Source: an uncultured Collinsella sp.
Lineage (GTDB): Bacteria; Actinomycetota; Coriobacteriia; Coriobacteriales; Coriobacteriaceae
Length of the DNA: 17,174 bases
Assembly: GCA_902465265.1 (NCBI GenBank)
Contig: CABQMF010000042.1
Location: forward strand, 1-17,174
Direction: 5' to 3'
Below are positions 1 through 7,320 of the stretch, in pieces (the first letter of the stretch is position 1; each line of letters starts with the position of its first letter). The notes under the pieces were generated by a model that had not been told where the DNA came from, made no database searches, and saw only the letters and a program-made list of their open reading frames with translations. Made by a program: the position numbers and the translations under genes.

Positions 1-655
1 CGACGGAAAGCTGGCCGAAGTGTTTCATGACGCTCTTGTTATTAGGCAATTTGGTCAGCAGCTTAATTGTCATGTCATAAGCCTTTGGCCCAAACGCAGA
101 TTTACACGCGAAGAGAAGCGCTGCGACTTGCATGATAGATATGGTAGAAAGCAGGTCATCCATCAGAATGACTTGCTCGTTATTCTTCCTTATACCCTGA
201 ATCAGGTTTGCCGCTTCTGTACCAGCTGAACCGTCGCGTCCTTTGTAGTGATTAAACAACGATAAATCAAAGGCGTCTCTGATTTCGACACTTCTTTGTG
301 AACCGTCTAGTGCGTCTTGCCATTTTTCAAAGCCGTCACCTATCGGATTGTCAGAGAACTCATCGTTAGAGATATATCGTTTTTCAACCCGCTCAAACTC
401 TCCGGCGTAGGGTGAAACGGGGAGACCGTAGGCTTCGATGAAACGTTTGACTTCACCTAAGTCACTCGTATCTAAATTGAGTAGGGCACCCGTTGCAAAG
501 CCGTCTGGAAGACCGTATGCCTTGGCTCCGGCTTTGCAAAGGAACGCCGGACGCTCTGAGCCGTCGAAATTGACGCAAATCAGTCGGGCAATTGGCAATG
601 TCCAAGGGATTAAGTCGTCGTTAGTGGTGGGAACTTTAATTTTTCCTGTACTCAT
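1..655 (-). CDS. Hypothetical protein, N-terminal part (runs off left edge)
   Basis: I do not recognise this protein. The minus-strand reading frame is open from an ATG at 653-655 to position 1 without a stop, giving at least 218 residues; the C-terminus lies outside the window. It begins MSTGKIKVPTTNDDLIPWTL. A good ribosome binding site (GAGGAG, about 7 bases upstream) and a near-consensus promoter (-35 TTGACC, 17-base spacer, -10 TATTAT) support both start and reality. The chain looks soluble, with mixed charge and no signal peptide. A stretch near residues 162-185 is hydrophobic enough for a buried helix (MDDLLSTISIMQVAALLFAC) but is not convincingly a membrane segment. It is transcribed divergently from the HTH gene starting at 776, so the two could share control. 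Codon use is more mixed and less GC-rich than in the genes to the right. No function is proposed. Confidence 0.75.
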   Translation of the reverse strand, partial: MSTGKIKVPTTNDDLIPWTLPIARLICVNFDGSERPAFLCKAGAKAYGLPDGFATGALLNLDTSDLGEVKRFIEAYGLPVSPYAGEFERVEKRYISNDEFSDNPIGDGFEKWQDALDGSQRSVEIRDAFDLSLFNHYKGRDGSAGTEAANLIQGIRKNNEQVILMDDLLSTISIMQVAALLFACKSAFGPKAYDMTIKLLTKLPNNKSVMKHFGQLSV

Positions 656-704
656 AAGTGCTCCTCTAGCTGCTCAAAGCCCGTTAAACTCCATTCTGCT
701 AAAA

Positions 705-733
705 ATAATAGTTAGCGCCATGTCGCAGGTCAA
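705..733 (-). promoter_or_regulatory. Probable sigma-70-type promoter for the left-edge gene
   Basis: On the minus strand, -35 TTGACC (728-733) and -10 TATTAT (705-710) are separated by exactly 17 bases, close to the vegetative consensus. The start site would be near 698, leaving a roughly 40-base leader before the ATG at 655. An inverted repeat, GTAGT-gtga-ACTAC (734-747), sits just upstream of the -35 box and between the two divergent genes, where an activator or repressor could bind. The promoter call rests on sequence fit alone. Confidence 0.6.
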
Positions 734-775
734 GTAGTGTGAACTACGTAAACCGCACGAACGAAAGGAGTTCAG

Positions 776-1024
776 ATGAACGATATAAACGCGAATCAAA
801 TGAGCACTGTGAGGCGTAAGGAATGGTGTCGAGCTTTGAACAAGATTCCGTATGCTTGTGTCACAGCGCGTGATATCGCAATGCTCATGAACGTTTGTAA
901 GACGACTTCAATTGAGATTCTAAAAGCAGCGGGTGGAATCAAGATCGGTCGGGCCTGGCGCGTCGACAAAGCTGACCTGATCACATACCTTGCCGGTCTG
1001 GAGTGCGATAACAATGACCGCTAA
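776..1024 (+). CDS. Small helix-turn-helix DNA-binding protein (excisionase/HTH_17-like)
   Basis: An 82-residue basic protein. Residues about 30-75 (TARDIAMLMNVC, then KIGRAWRVDKADLITYLAG) have the layout of the excisionase/MerR-like winged HTH family: a helix that selects DNA, a short wing with the typical G-R-A-W-R-V turn, and a C-terminal helix. Proteins of this family serve as directionality factors or as small regulators. The start is supported by AAAGGAG seven bases upstream. The gene overlaps the next one by 11 bases, so the pair is probably translated together. It lies far from the integrase and a second HTH_17-like gene sits beside the integrase, so a regulatory or replication role is more likely here than excision. 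The inverted repeat at 734-747 is a possible target. Both the role and the target are inference. Confidence 0.75.
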   Translation: MNDINANQMSTVRRKEWCRALNKIPYACVTARDIAMLMNVCKTTSIEILKAAGGIKIGRAWRVDKADLITYLAGLECDNNDR

Positions 1025-1802
1025 GACCGTAGCCTCACTGCTCGACGCCGCGTTACCCGTTGGCGGTACGCGCGGCGTCGCCGCGCACGTCGCCGACGCG
1101 TGTGGCGCTGCCGAGCGTACCGCCAACGGTCCTGCGCTTGTCGATAATACTGGCTCAGCGTACAAGATGGACTCCATGGATGGTGCCAATGCCCCCACCC
1201 CCATCATCCATATCAAGACGACTGTCACCCCTGAAGAGTGGTTGTTGCTCTGCAAGAAAGAGGGCTCGAGGAATGAGGGACGGGGTGTGGGGGTGAGGAA
1301 TACTCCGAAACTGATTGAAGAGGAGAGCTCTAAAAGACTTGAGAAGATAGCGAGGAGCCAAGAAGCAATTGATGACGATTGGTTCGTGAAGGGGAAATGG
1401 CTCTGGGTTACCGGCAAGGATCAAGATGAAGCTGCAGTTGAAGCGACGTTGAAGGCGATTGCAACGGGATCTGAGTTCGAGTTCGCTTCGGCGAAACAAA
1501 TGGTGTCAGCCTGGAATAGCGCTGATTTGTACGGCTCGAACAACAAAGACAGGACTTTGGATAAGTATCGCTCGGTTCAGAACCTGCTAGTGTCGTATCT
1601 GGGTTATTCGAGGGACAAGACAGAAGTCAGCATGCTGTACGAGCTTCTCGACGAGCGTCGTCTAAATAAACTTGCGACCATTCTGTCGTCGATTTATTCA
1701 GGAAAGGAGCTGCGTAGCTACTATCTGCGTCTCGGCGCTAAAGCGGAAGAAGTCGACAAGCTGTTTGACTGTTTAAAGAAAACGGTTTGCACGACTGCGT
1801 AA
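1014..1802 (+). CDS. Degenerate DnaC/IstB-like AAA+ protein (ATPase motifs lost), tentative
   Basis: 262 residues from the ATG at 1014, chosen because GGAG lies about 10 bases upstream and because it overlaps the HTH gene as a coupled start; an ATG at 990 in the same frame is less likely. The C-terminal two thirds read like a DnaC/IstB helicase-loader fold. A segment WLWVTGKDQDEAAVEATLKAI stands where the P-loop and its helix would be. Next comes YRSVQNLLVSYLGY, where LLVIDDLG (Walker B) is expected, then LLDERRLNKLATILSSIYSGKEL, matching the usual DeR...TIiTSN..gkEL region. The P-loop GKT and the Walker B acids are missing, so ATP hydrolysis is not expected. It may be a scaffold, an inhibitor or a decayed loader. 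The N-terminal 45 residues are low in complexity and are encoded by a strong inverted repeat. A terminator follows the stop. Gene call firm; family call inferred by eye. Confidence 0.7.
   Translation: MTAKTVASLLDAALPVGGTRGVAAHVADACGAAERTANGPALVDNTGSAYKMDSMDGANAPTPIIHIKTTVTPEEWLLLCKKEGSRNEGRGVGVRNTPKLIEEESSKRLEKIARSQEAIDDDWFVKGKWLWVTGKDQDEAAVEATLKAIATGSEFEFASAKQMVSAWNSADLYGSNNKDRTLDKYRSVQNLLVSYLGYSRDKTEVSMLYELLDERRLNKLATILSSIYSGKELRSYYLRLGAKAEEVDKLFDCLKKTVCTTA
1057..1129. repeat. 14-bp perfect inverted repeat inside a coding region
   Basis: CCGTTGGCGGTACG (1057-1070) is exactly complementary to CGTACCGCCAACGG (1116-1129), with 45 GC-rich bases between that can fold further (GCGTCG against CGACGC). 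It begins only about 43 bases after the ATG of the AAA+-like gene, so the mRNA would carry a stable stem near its start. This could lower translation, or the segment could be a palindromic insertion that kept the frame. Confidence 0.8.
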
Positions 1803-1831
1803 TGATCATCATCGACATTCGAATATAGTTG

Positions 1832-1855
1832 AGCCCGGCTATGCCGGGCTTTTTG
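1832..1855 (+). terminator. Rho-independent terminator
   Basis: AGCCCGGC and GCCGGGCT pair perfectly over 8 bp around a three-base loop, followed by a T-run. It lies 30 bases after the stop of the AAA+-like gene and closes the HTH/AAA+ operon before the restriction enzyme gene. Confidence 0.9.
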
Positions 1856-1909
1856 ATAAGAGGTTGCTAATACTGTATTTCTCTTCGCCGATTCGCCTTC
1901 AAATGAGCA

Positions 1910-1937
1910 TTAACCGATAAATGACTTTATCTAAAAT
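1910..1937 (+). promoter_or_regulatory. Candidate promoter for the restriction-modification gene
   Basis: TTAACC (1910-1915) and TAAAAT (1932-1937) are 16 bases apart in an AT-rich gap between a terminator and the large gene starting at 1972. The -10 box matches the consensus at 5 of 6 positions and the -35 at 4 of 6. A separate promoter is expected here because the terminator at 1832 insulates the gene from upstream transcription. Confidence 0.45.
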
Positions 1938-1971
1938 GATGACATCTGAGCTGTAACGAAGGAGTCGCTAT

Positions 1972-4900
1972 ATGAAGACCGTCTACGATGCCCTTGACCC
2001 TATCGTCAACGGGTCGGCAACGACCAAGGAGAAGGGCGACAAGTATGAGGCGGCCTGCGTTTATTATCTCAAGAACGACCCCTTCTACGCACTGTTCTTC
2101 TCCCGTGTCGGGACGATAGCCCAGGCACTCGAATGGGACGATTGTCCCGTCCACGACACCCAAGACAACGGAATCGACCTCATGGCCCAGACCGCCGAGG
2201 CGGGGGAATGGTGGGCGATCCAATGCAAGTGCTATGACGGCGAGAAGGACCTTCCCAAGGGCATCTGCGATTCGTTCTTCGCCCATGCGGCATTTATCGA
2301 CGGCGTCGACTCCCTGATGGTCATGACGACGGCGAAGGGTCCGGGAAAGAACCTCCAGAAGCAAATCGACGCCAGCGGGTCCATGTACATCGATACCGCC
2401 AAGATGGCGGCCTCCAATATCGACTGGACTCCGTTTATCGAGGGCGTCCCCGCCGGCGAGCGTGTGACCTATGACCTCCGCTCGCATCAGGAGCGTGCGG
2501 TCGCGGCGATCGAGGAGAAGTGGGCGGAGTTCGACCGTTGCAAGGCGATCATGGCGTGCGGCACGGGAAAGACGCTCATGTCCCTCCGCCTCGTCGAGGA
2601 CTGGATCGGCCCCGCCGCCGGCACGATTCTCTTCTGCGCGCCGTCGATCTCCCTCGTCGGACAGTCCATGCGCGAGTGGATGGGCCAGAGCCGCGTGCCC
2701 ATGTCTTCGCTCGTCGTCTGCTCGGACTCGAAGGCGTCGCGCAAGGACGACGTCATCCCGATGACGCTCGATTCATTCGAGTATCCCGCGACGACGAATC
2801 CCGAGAGCCTGTACCGCTCGTTCAGGCGTTGCAGGCACTCAAACCCCGACGGGCTGGTCGTCATCTTCTCGACCTACCAATCTATCGGCGTCATCCATGA
2901 CGCACAGGCGCTCGGCATGCCCGAGTTCGATATCGTCGTGTGCGACGAGGCCCACCGCACGACCGGCAACGCGCTCCCCGGCGTCTCCAAGACGGAGGCT
3001 TCGGCCTTCATGAAGATCCACTTCAACGAGAACGTTGCCGCCAAGAAACGCCTGTACATGACGGCGACCCCGCGCATCTACGGCGAGACCGCCAAGCGCA
3101 AGGGCGCCGAGGAGGACTACACCATCGCCTCCATGGACGACGAGTCCATCTACGGCCCCACCGCCTACCAGATCAAGTTCGGCGAGGCCGTGGAGCAGAA
3201 GCTGCTCACCGACTACAAGGTCGTCGTCCTCACCGTCCAGGAGGATGCCATCGGGGACCGCCTGCCCTCCCTGGAGAGCGACCAGGGCGTCAACGCAATG
3301 AGCCTGGAGCCCTCGGACATCGGCAAGATTATCGGCTGCTGGAAGGGCCTCGTCGATCACGGCGAGGGCGCGCCCGACGACGCGACCGGTCTCGGTGGCA
3401 TGCTCGTCGTCGATGACGTCGAGACCATGGTGACCGATTGCAAGCCGCTACACCGCGCCGTCGGCTTCTGCTCGACCATCAATGCATCGAAGACCATCAC
3501 GGAGGCCTTCTCGCAAATCGTCGAGAGGTTTGCCGAAGACGAGCACGAGGAGCTCCCGCTCAAGTGCGAGCTGCGCCATGTCGACGGCAACATGCCGTCC
3601 GACCAGCGCACGAGAAACATCACCTGGCTCGGAGGGGACGTCGCCGAGGACGAGTGCCGCATCCTCACAAATGCACGCTGCCTCGCCGAGGGCATCGACG
3701 TGCCCAACCTCGACGCCGTCATCTTCTTCAATGCCAAGAACTCGACCGTGGACGTCGTCCAGGCCGTCGGCCGCGTCATGAGGCGCGCCGAGGGCAAGGA
3801 CTTCGGCTACATCATCCTGCCCATTTTCGTCCCCGCCGGCATGACGCCGGAGGAGGCGCTCGACGACAGCAAGGTGTTCGCGAACGTCTGGAGCATCCTC
3901 CAGGCCCTCCGCTCGCACGATGAGCGAATCGAGGCAAAGGTCAACGCGCTCGCCCTCCAGCAGGAGGCCGAGAAGAACAAGGTTGCCGGATCTGCCAACC
4001 AGAAGGGGTGGGATGCCGGCGACCTCAAGCTCAAGCAGGAGGAGGAGAGCCAGAAGGCGGCGGAGATCACGCAGGGCGTGCAGATGAGGCTCACGTTCTT
4101 CCCGGTCGAGCGCTGGGAGAAGGCCGTCAAGACCACGCTGGTCAAGAAGTGCGGCACGCGCATCTACTGGGACGAGTGGGCCGAGGACGTGGCGAAGATC
4201 GCCCAGCGCCACATCGAGCGCATCGGCAAACTCGTCCGCGAGAACGACGAGGTGTCCGGCAGCTTCAAGACGTTCCTGCACGGCCTTCGGGACTCGCTAA
4301 ATCCCAGCATCACCGAGCAGGACGCGGTCGAGATGATCGCCCAGCACATCATCACCGTCCCGGTTTTCGATGCCCTATTCGGGGACTTTGAGTTCGCGAA
4401 ATCGAACCCGGTGTCCGTCGCCATCGAACGTTTCCTGGACGCACTCGAAGAGCATAAGATCGAGGAGGCATCGGATTCCGAGGTCCTCGACGACGTGTAT
4501 GCGAGCGTGCGCCGCCGCGCTGCCGCCATCCAGTCGGATGCGGCGCGCCAGCAGCTCATCCGCGACCTCTACGAGAAGTTCTTCAAGGTCGCGTTCAAGG
4601 CGACCTCGGACAAGATGGGCGTCGTCTACACCCCGACCGAGATCATCGACTACATCCTCCGCGAGACCGACCGCGTTCTCAAGCGCGAGTTCGGCCAGTC
4701 GCTTGCCGACGACCGCGTGCATATCCTGGACCCCTTCGCAGGCACGGGCTCATTCATGGCGCACCTCATCGAGAGCGACCTCATCCCCGACGAGAAACTC
4801 AAGCGCAAGTACACCCGCGAGATCCACTCCAACGAGATCCTGCTGCTCGCGTACTACATCATGACGGTGAATATCGAGTACGCCTACCATGCCCGTATGG

Positions 4901-7035
4901 GCGGCGGCTATCAGCCGTTCGAGGGCGCGGTGCTCACCGACACGTTTCAGATGACCGAGGAGTCGAACACGCTCGACGATGAGGTGTTCTACGACAACAC
5001 GGACCGCGTCCGTATCCAGAACGCGCTCCCGATCCGGGTGATTGTGGGCAACCCCCCATACTCGGTGGGCCAGACGAGCGCCAACGACAACAACCAGAAC
5101 GAGAAGTATCCGACGCTCGACAGTCGCATCGCGCAGACGTACGTTGCGAAGACAACCGCGACCAATAAAAACTCCCTGTACGATTCTTACATCCGAGCGT
5201 TCAGGTGGGCGAGTGACCGAATCAAGGATAAGGGCATCGTCTGTTTCGTTAGCAACGGGGGCTGGGTCGACGGGTCCTCGTCCAACGGGTTTCGTCGCTC
5301 GCTCGTCGAGGAGTTTAATAGCATCTATGTCTTCAACCTTAAGGGGAACCAGAACACTTCAGATTGGAAGCGCGAGGGTGGCAAGGTGTTTGATGCTGGC
5401 GCGAAAATCGGTGTCGCTATAACCATGCTGGTCAAGAATCCAGATTCTAAAGAGCGTGGCGTTATCCACTACCACGATATTGGCGACTATCTAAGCCGCG
5501 AGGACAAGTTGAATCTGATTCGCGATTTTGCGGTCAATGGCGACATGGAATGGTCGATTATCAGGCCTGACAGATACGGTGACTGGCTGAATCAGCGAGA
5601 CGATTCGTTTTATGAATTCGCACCGCTGGGAGTAACGAAGAGGAAGCCCCCCTACGGTCTATTTACCATCTGGTCTGCGGGCCTTAAAACGCAGCGCGAC
5701 CCTTGGGCGTGGGGATTTTCTCGTTCGAAAGTGCAGGAACAAATGGAGCGCCTGCTATCGAACATGGACGCTGAGATTCAAACCGCGAAGGGCGAAGGGC
5801 GCGCAATTGAATATGATCCGACCCGCTTCAGCTGGACGCGGCGTATGGAGGATGCTGCTAGGAAGGGAGAGCGGCTGGTCTATAACTGTGACGAGGTCGT
5901 AATGGGGTCGTATAGGCCGTTCTGTAAGCAATGGGTTTACTACGACCGTGTGATGAACGAAAGGACCTACCAGCAGCCCCGCCTTTTCCCTCTCGCGGTA
6001 AGCGGGAGGGAAAAGGCCGAAAGGACCTACCAGCAGCCCGATATCCTCTCAAAGATAACGGGAAAAGGCGGGGCCGAAATGACCTACCAGCAGGACTCCT
6101 TCCGTTGCTTGGATAATTTGGTCATTACGGTTCAAGGAAATGAAGCGGTGCCGTTTTACGCATTGATTTATGATTCGATTCCCAGTCTGACCGCTCATGG
6201 CGGAAATCAGTGTTTCCCTCTGTTCTGGTATGAAGAAAAGCAAGTTGGGATGAATCTCTTCAGCGGAAATGGCCGTGCTGCTTCTGGTGACCAGACGTCT
6301 CTTTATGGTAATGAGGCGCCTTATGTCGAACGGTCCTATACGCGCCACGATGCCATCACTGATGAAACCCTTAAGGTTTTCCGTGATGCTTATCCGCACG
6401 CGTTTCCGAACCGCTACAAGAAGGACGGAGGCATCGAGCTCAACAAGACCGATATCTTTTATTACGTCTACGGCATCCTGCACTCTCCTGAGTATCGCAA
6501 ACGCTTCGAGTCGAATCTCAAGAAAGAGCTGCCGCGCATCCCGCTCGCTGCGGACTTTGCCAGGTTTTCGGAGGCGGGACGAAAACTCGCCCATCTTCAT
6601 CTCGATTACGAGGAAATTGACCCATGGGCATCGATTGTCGAGGACGGTGACTCGGTGAACCCTGGCCGTACGGTCAAGATGGCATTCGGCAAGTGCAAGA
6701 AGGACGAGGGGCATCCCAAGGGCCAGGACATGACCGTCCTCAAGGTCGCCGAGAACATGACGCTGCGCGGTATCCCGCTTGGGGCATACGAGTACGTCGT
6801 TAATGGGCGCTCGGCCATCGGCTGGCTCATGGATCGCTATCAGGTCCGCAAGGACAAGGCGTCGGGCATCGTCAACGACCCCAACGACTACAGCGACGAC
6901 CCGCGCTATATCGTCGACCTGGTCGAGCGCGTCGTGACCGTGTCGATGGAGACCATCGCTATCGTTAACGAGTTGCCAGCCCTGAACGAGAAGGCCCAGC
7001 CTGCCGACTGGCCCGCCGCATGGAAGGTGAAGTAA
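1972..7035 (+). CDS. Type ISP single-polypeptide restriction-modification enzyme
   Basis: A 1687-residue protein combining nuclease, motor and methyltransferase. Residues about 20-130 form an Mrr-like PD-(D/E)xK nuclease (N-G-I-D69, then Q84-C-K86). An SF2 helicase/translocase follows: ACGTGKT at 195-201, CDEAH at 324-328, TATP at 364-367, GRVMRR near 600. A coupler leads to a gamma-class N6-adenine methyltransferase with DPFAGTGSF at 920-928 and NPPY at 1027-1030. The remaining ~650 residues hold the target-recognition region. This order is that of the LlaGI/LlaBIII Type ISP family (about 1570-1580 residues), which methylates one strand of an asymmetric site and, on unmodified DNA, translocates and cleaves. 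All key motifs look intact. The start has GAAGGAG at good spacing. Oddities are a triplicated segment at residues 1329-1374 and a less GC-rich stretch over the recognition region. The recognition sequence cannot be read from the protein. Confidence 0.93.
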   Translation: MKTVYDALDPIVNGSATTKEKGDKYEAACVYYLKNDPFYALFFSRVGTIAQALEWDDCPVHDTQDNGIDLMAQTAEAGEWWAIQCKCYDGEKDLPKGICDSFFAHAAFIDGVDSLMVMTTAKGPGKNLQKQIDASGSMYIDTAKMAASNIDWTPFIEGVPAGERVTYDLRSHQERAVAAIEEKWAEFDRCKAIMACGTGKTLMSLRLVEDWIGPAAGTILFCAPSISLVGQSMREWMGQSRVPMSSLVVCSDSKASRKDDVIPMTLDSFEYPATTNPESLYRSFRRCRHSNPDGLVVIFSTYQSIGVIHDAQALGMPEFDIVVCDEAHRTTGNALPGVSKTEASAFMKIHFNENVAAKKRLYMTATPRIYGETAKRKGAEEDYTIASMDDESIYGPTAYQIKFGEAVEQKLLTDYKVVVLTVQEDAIGDRLPSLESDQGVNAMSLEPSDIGKIIGCWKGLVDHGEGAPDDATGLGGMLVVDDVETMVTDCKPLHRAVGFCSTINASKTITEAFSQIVERFAEDEHEELPLKCELRHVDGNMPSDQRTRNITWLGGDVAEDECRILTNARCLAEGIDVPNLDAVIFFNAKNSTVDVVQAVGRVMRRAEGKDFGYIILPIFVPAGMTPEEALDDSKVFANVWSILQALRSHDERIEAKVNALALQQEAEKNKVAGSANQKGWDAGDLKLKQEEESQKAAEITQGVQMRLTFFPVERWEKAVKTTLVKKCGTRIYWDEWAEDVAKIAQRHIERIGKLVRENDEVSGSFKTFLHGLRDSLNPSITEQDAVEMIAQHIITVPVFDALFGDFEFAKSNPVSVAIERFLDALEEHKIEEASDSEVLDDVYASVRRRAAAIQSDAARQQLIRDLYEKFFKVAFKATSDKMGVVYTPTEIIDYILRETDRVLKREFGQSLADDRVHILDPFAGTGSFMAHLIESDLIPDEKLKRKYTREIHSNEILLLAYYIMTVNIEYAYHARMGGGYQPFEGAVLTDTFQMTEESNTLDDEVFYDNTDRVRIQNALPIRVIVGNPPYSVGQTSANDNNQNEKYPTLDSRIAQTYVAKTTATNKNSLYDSYIRAFRWASDRIKDKGIVCFVSNGGWVDGSSSNGFRRSLVEEFNSIYVFNLKGNQNTSDWKREGGKVFDAGAKIGVAITMLVKNPDSKERGVIHYHDIGDYLSREDKLNLIRDFAVNGDMEWSIIRPDRYGDWLNQRDDSFYEFAPLGVTKRKPPYGLFTIWSAGLKTQRDPWAWGFSRSKVQEQMERLLSNMDAEIQTAKGEGRAIEYDPTRFSWTRRMEDAARKGERLVYNCDEVVMGSYRPFCKQWVYYDRVMNERTYQQPRLFPLAVSGREKAERTYQQPDILSKITGKGGAEMTYQQDSFRCLDNLVITVQGNEAVPFYALIYDSIPSLTAHGGNQCFPLFWYEEKQVGMNLFSGNGRAASGDQTSLYGNEAPYVERSYTRHDAITDETLKVFRDAYPHAFPNRYKKDGGIELNKTDIFYYVYGILHSPEYRKRFESNLKKELPRIPLAADFARFSEAGRKLAHLHLDYEEIDPWASIVEDGDSVNPGRTVKMAFGKCKKDEGHPKGQDMTVLKVAENMTLRGIPLGAYEYVVNGRSAIGWLMDRYQVRKDKASGIVNDPNDYSDDPRYIVDLVERVVTVSMETIAIVNELPALNEKAQPADWPAAWKVK
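5958..6093. repeat. Three in-frame direct repeats with nested inverted repeats in the recognition region of the Type ISP gene
   Basis: A 22-base unit starting CGAAAGGACCTACCAGCAG occurs at 5958-5979 and identically at 6018-6039; a third copy (19 bases, one mismatch) is at 6075-6093. Offsets are 60 and 57 bases, so the frame is kept and the protein reads ERTYQQ, ERTYQQ, EMTYQQ at residues 1330, 1350 and 1369. Between them lie perfect inverted repeats: 14 bp (5977-5990 with 6060-6073) and 12 bp (5981-5992 with 6006-6017). The structure resembles a palindromic element inserted in frame. Confidence 0.9.
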
Positions 7036-7123
7036 CAGCTGAAGGGGATTCATGATTCGCGGATAGCGACGTTGCATATTGGGGTTGATGAACATCGCCC
7101 GATAGCGTGTCGCCGCGGGACGG

Positions 7124-7309
7124 ATGGTTATCACAACTGCCCGGTTCTCGAAGGAGGCACGACGCTATGCAGAAGGTCTACTCGGCCAGACGGTCGTGCT
7201 CGTCGACGGCCCCGCGCTCGCCGACCTCATGATCGACTACGGTGTCGGCGTGAGCACAAGGCAGGTTTACGAAATCAAGGCCGTGGACACGGACTTCTTC
7301 GAAGAATAG
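7124..7309 (+). pseudogene. mrr: C-terminal remnant of an Mrr-type restriction endonuclease gene
   Basis: The 61-residue frame VITTARFSKEARRYAEGL, then VVLVDGPALADLMIDYGVGV and a DTDFFEE ending, corresponds to the last part of the Mrr catalytic domain: the ITTxxFSxEAxxYA strand-helix, the LIDGxxLxxLMxxYxVGV segment and the acidic DxDFFEE tail. The catalytic core and the N-terminal DNA-binding domain are absent. Upstream the frame closes with TAG at 7103-7105, and the ATG at 7124 has no good ribosome binding site. The full family length is about 300 residues, so this is best read as a relic left by deletion rather than a working gene. It sits 88 bases after the Type ISP gene and 11 bases before the end of the convergent HNH gene, inside a cluster of DNA-targeting nucleases. 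Confidence 0.72.
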
Positions 7310-7320
7310 CGAGCAAGCGG

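Noticed and set aside
20..737. Plus-strand open frames at 20-229 and 438-737
   Set aside because: Both lie opposite or beside the minus-strand gene with a good promoter and ribosome binding site; they lack their own start signals.
6049..7134. Minus-strand open frame of 361 codons
   Set aside because: Shadow of the Type ISP coding sequence in GC-rich DNA; no ribosome binding site and no family.
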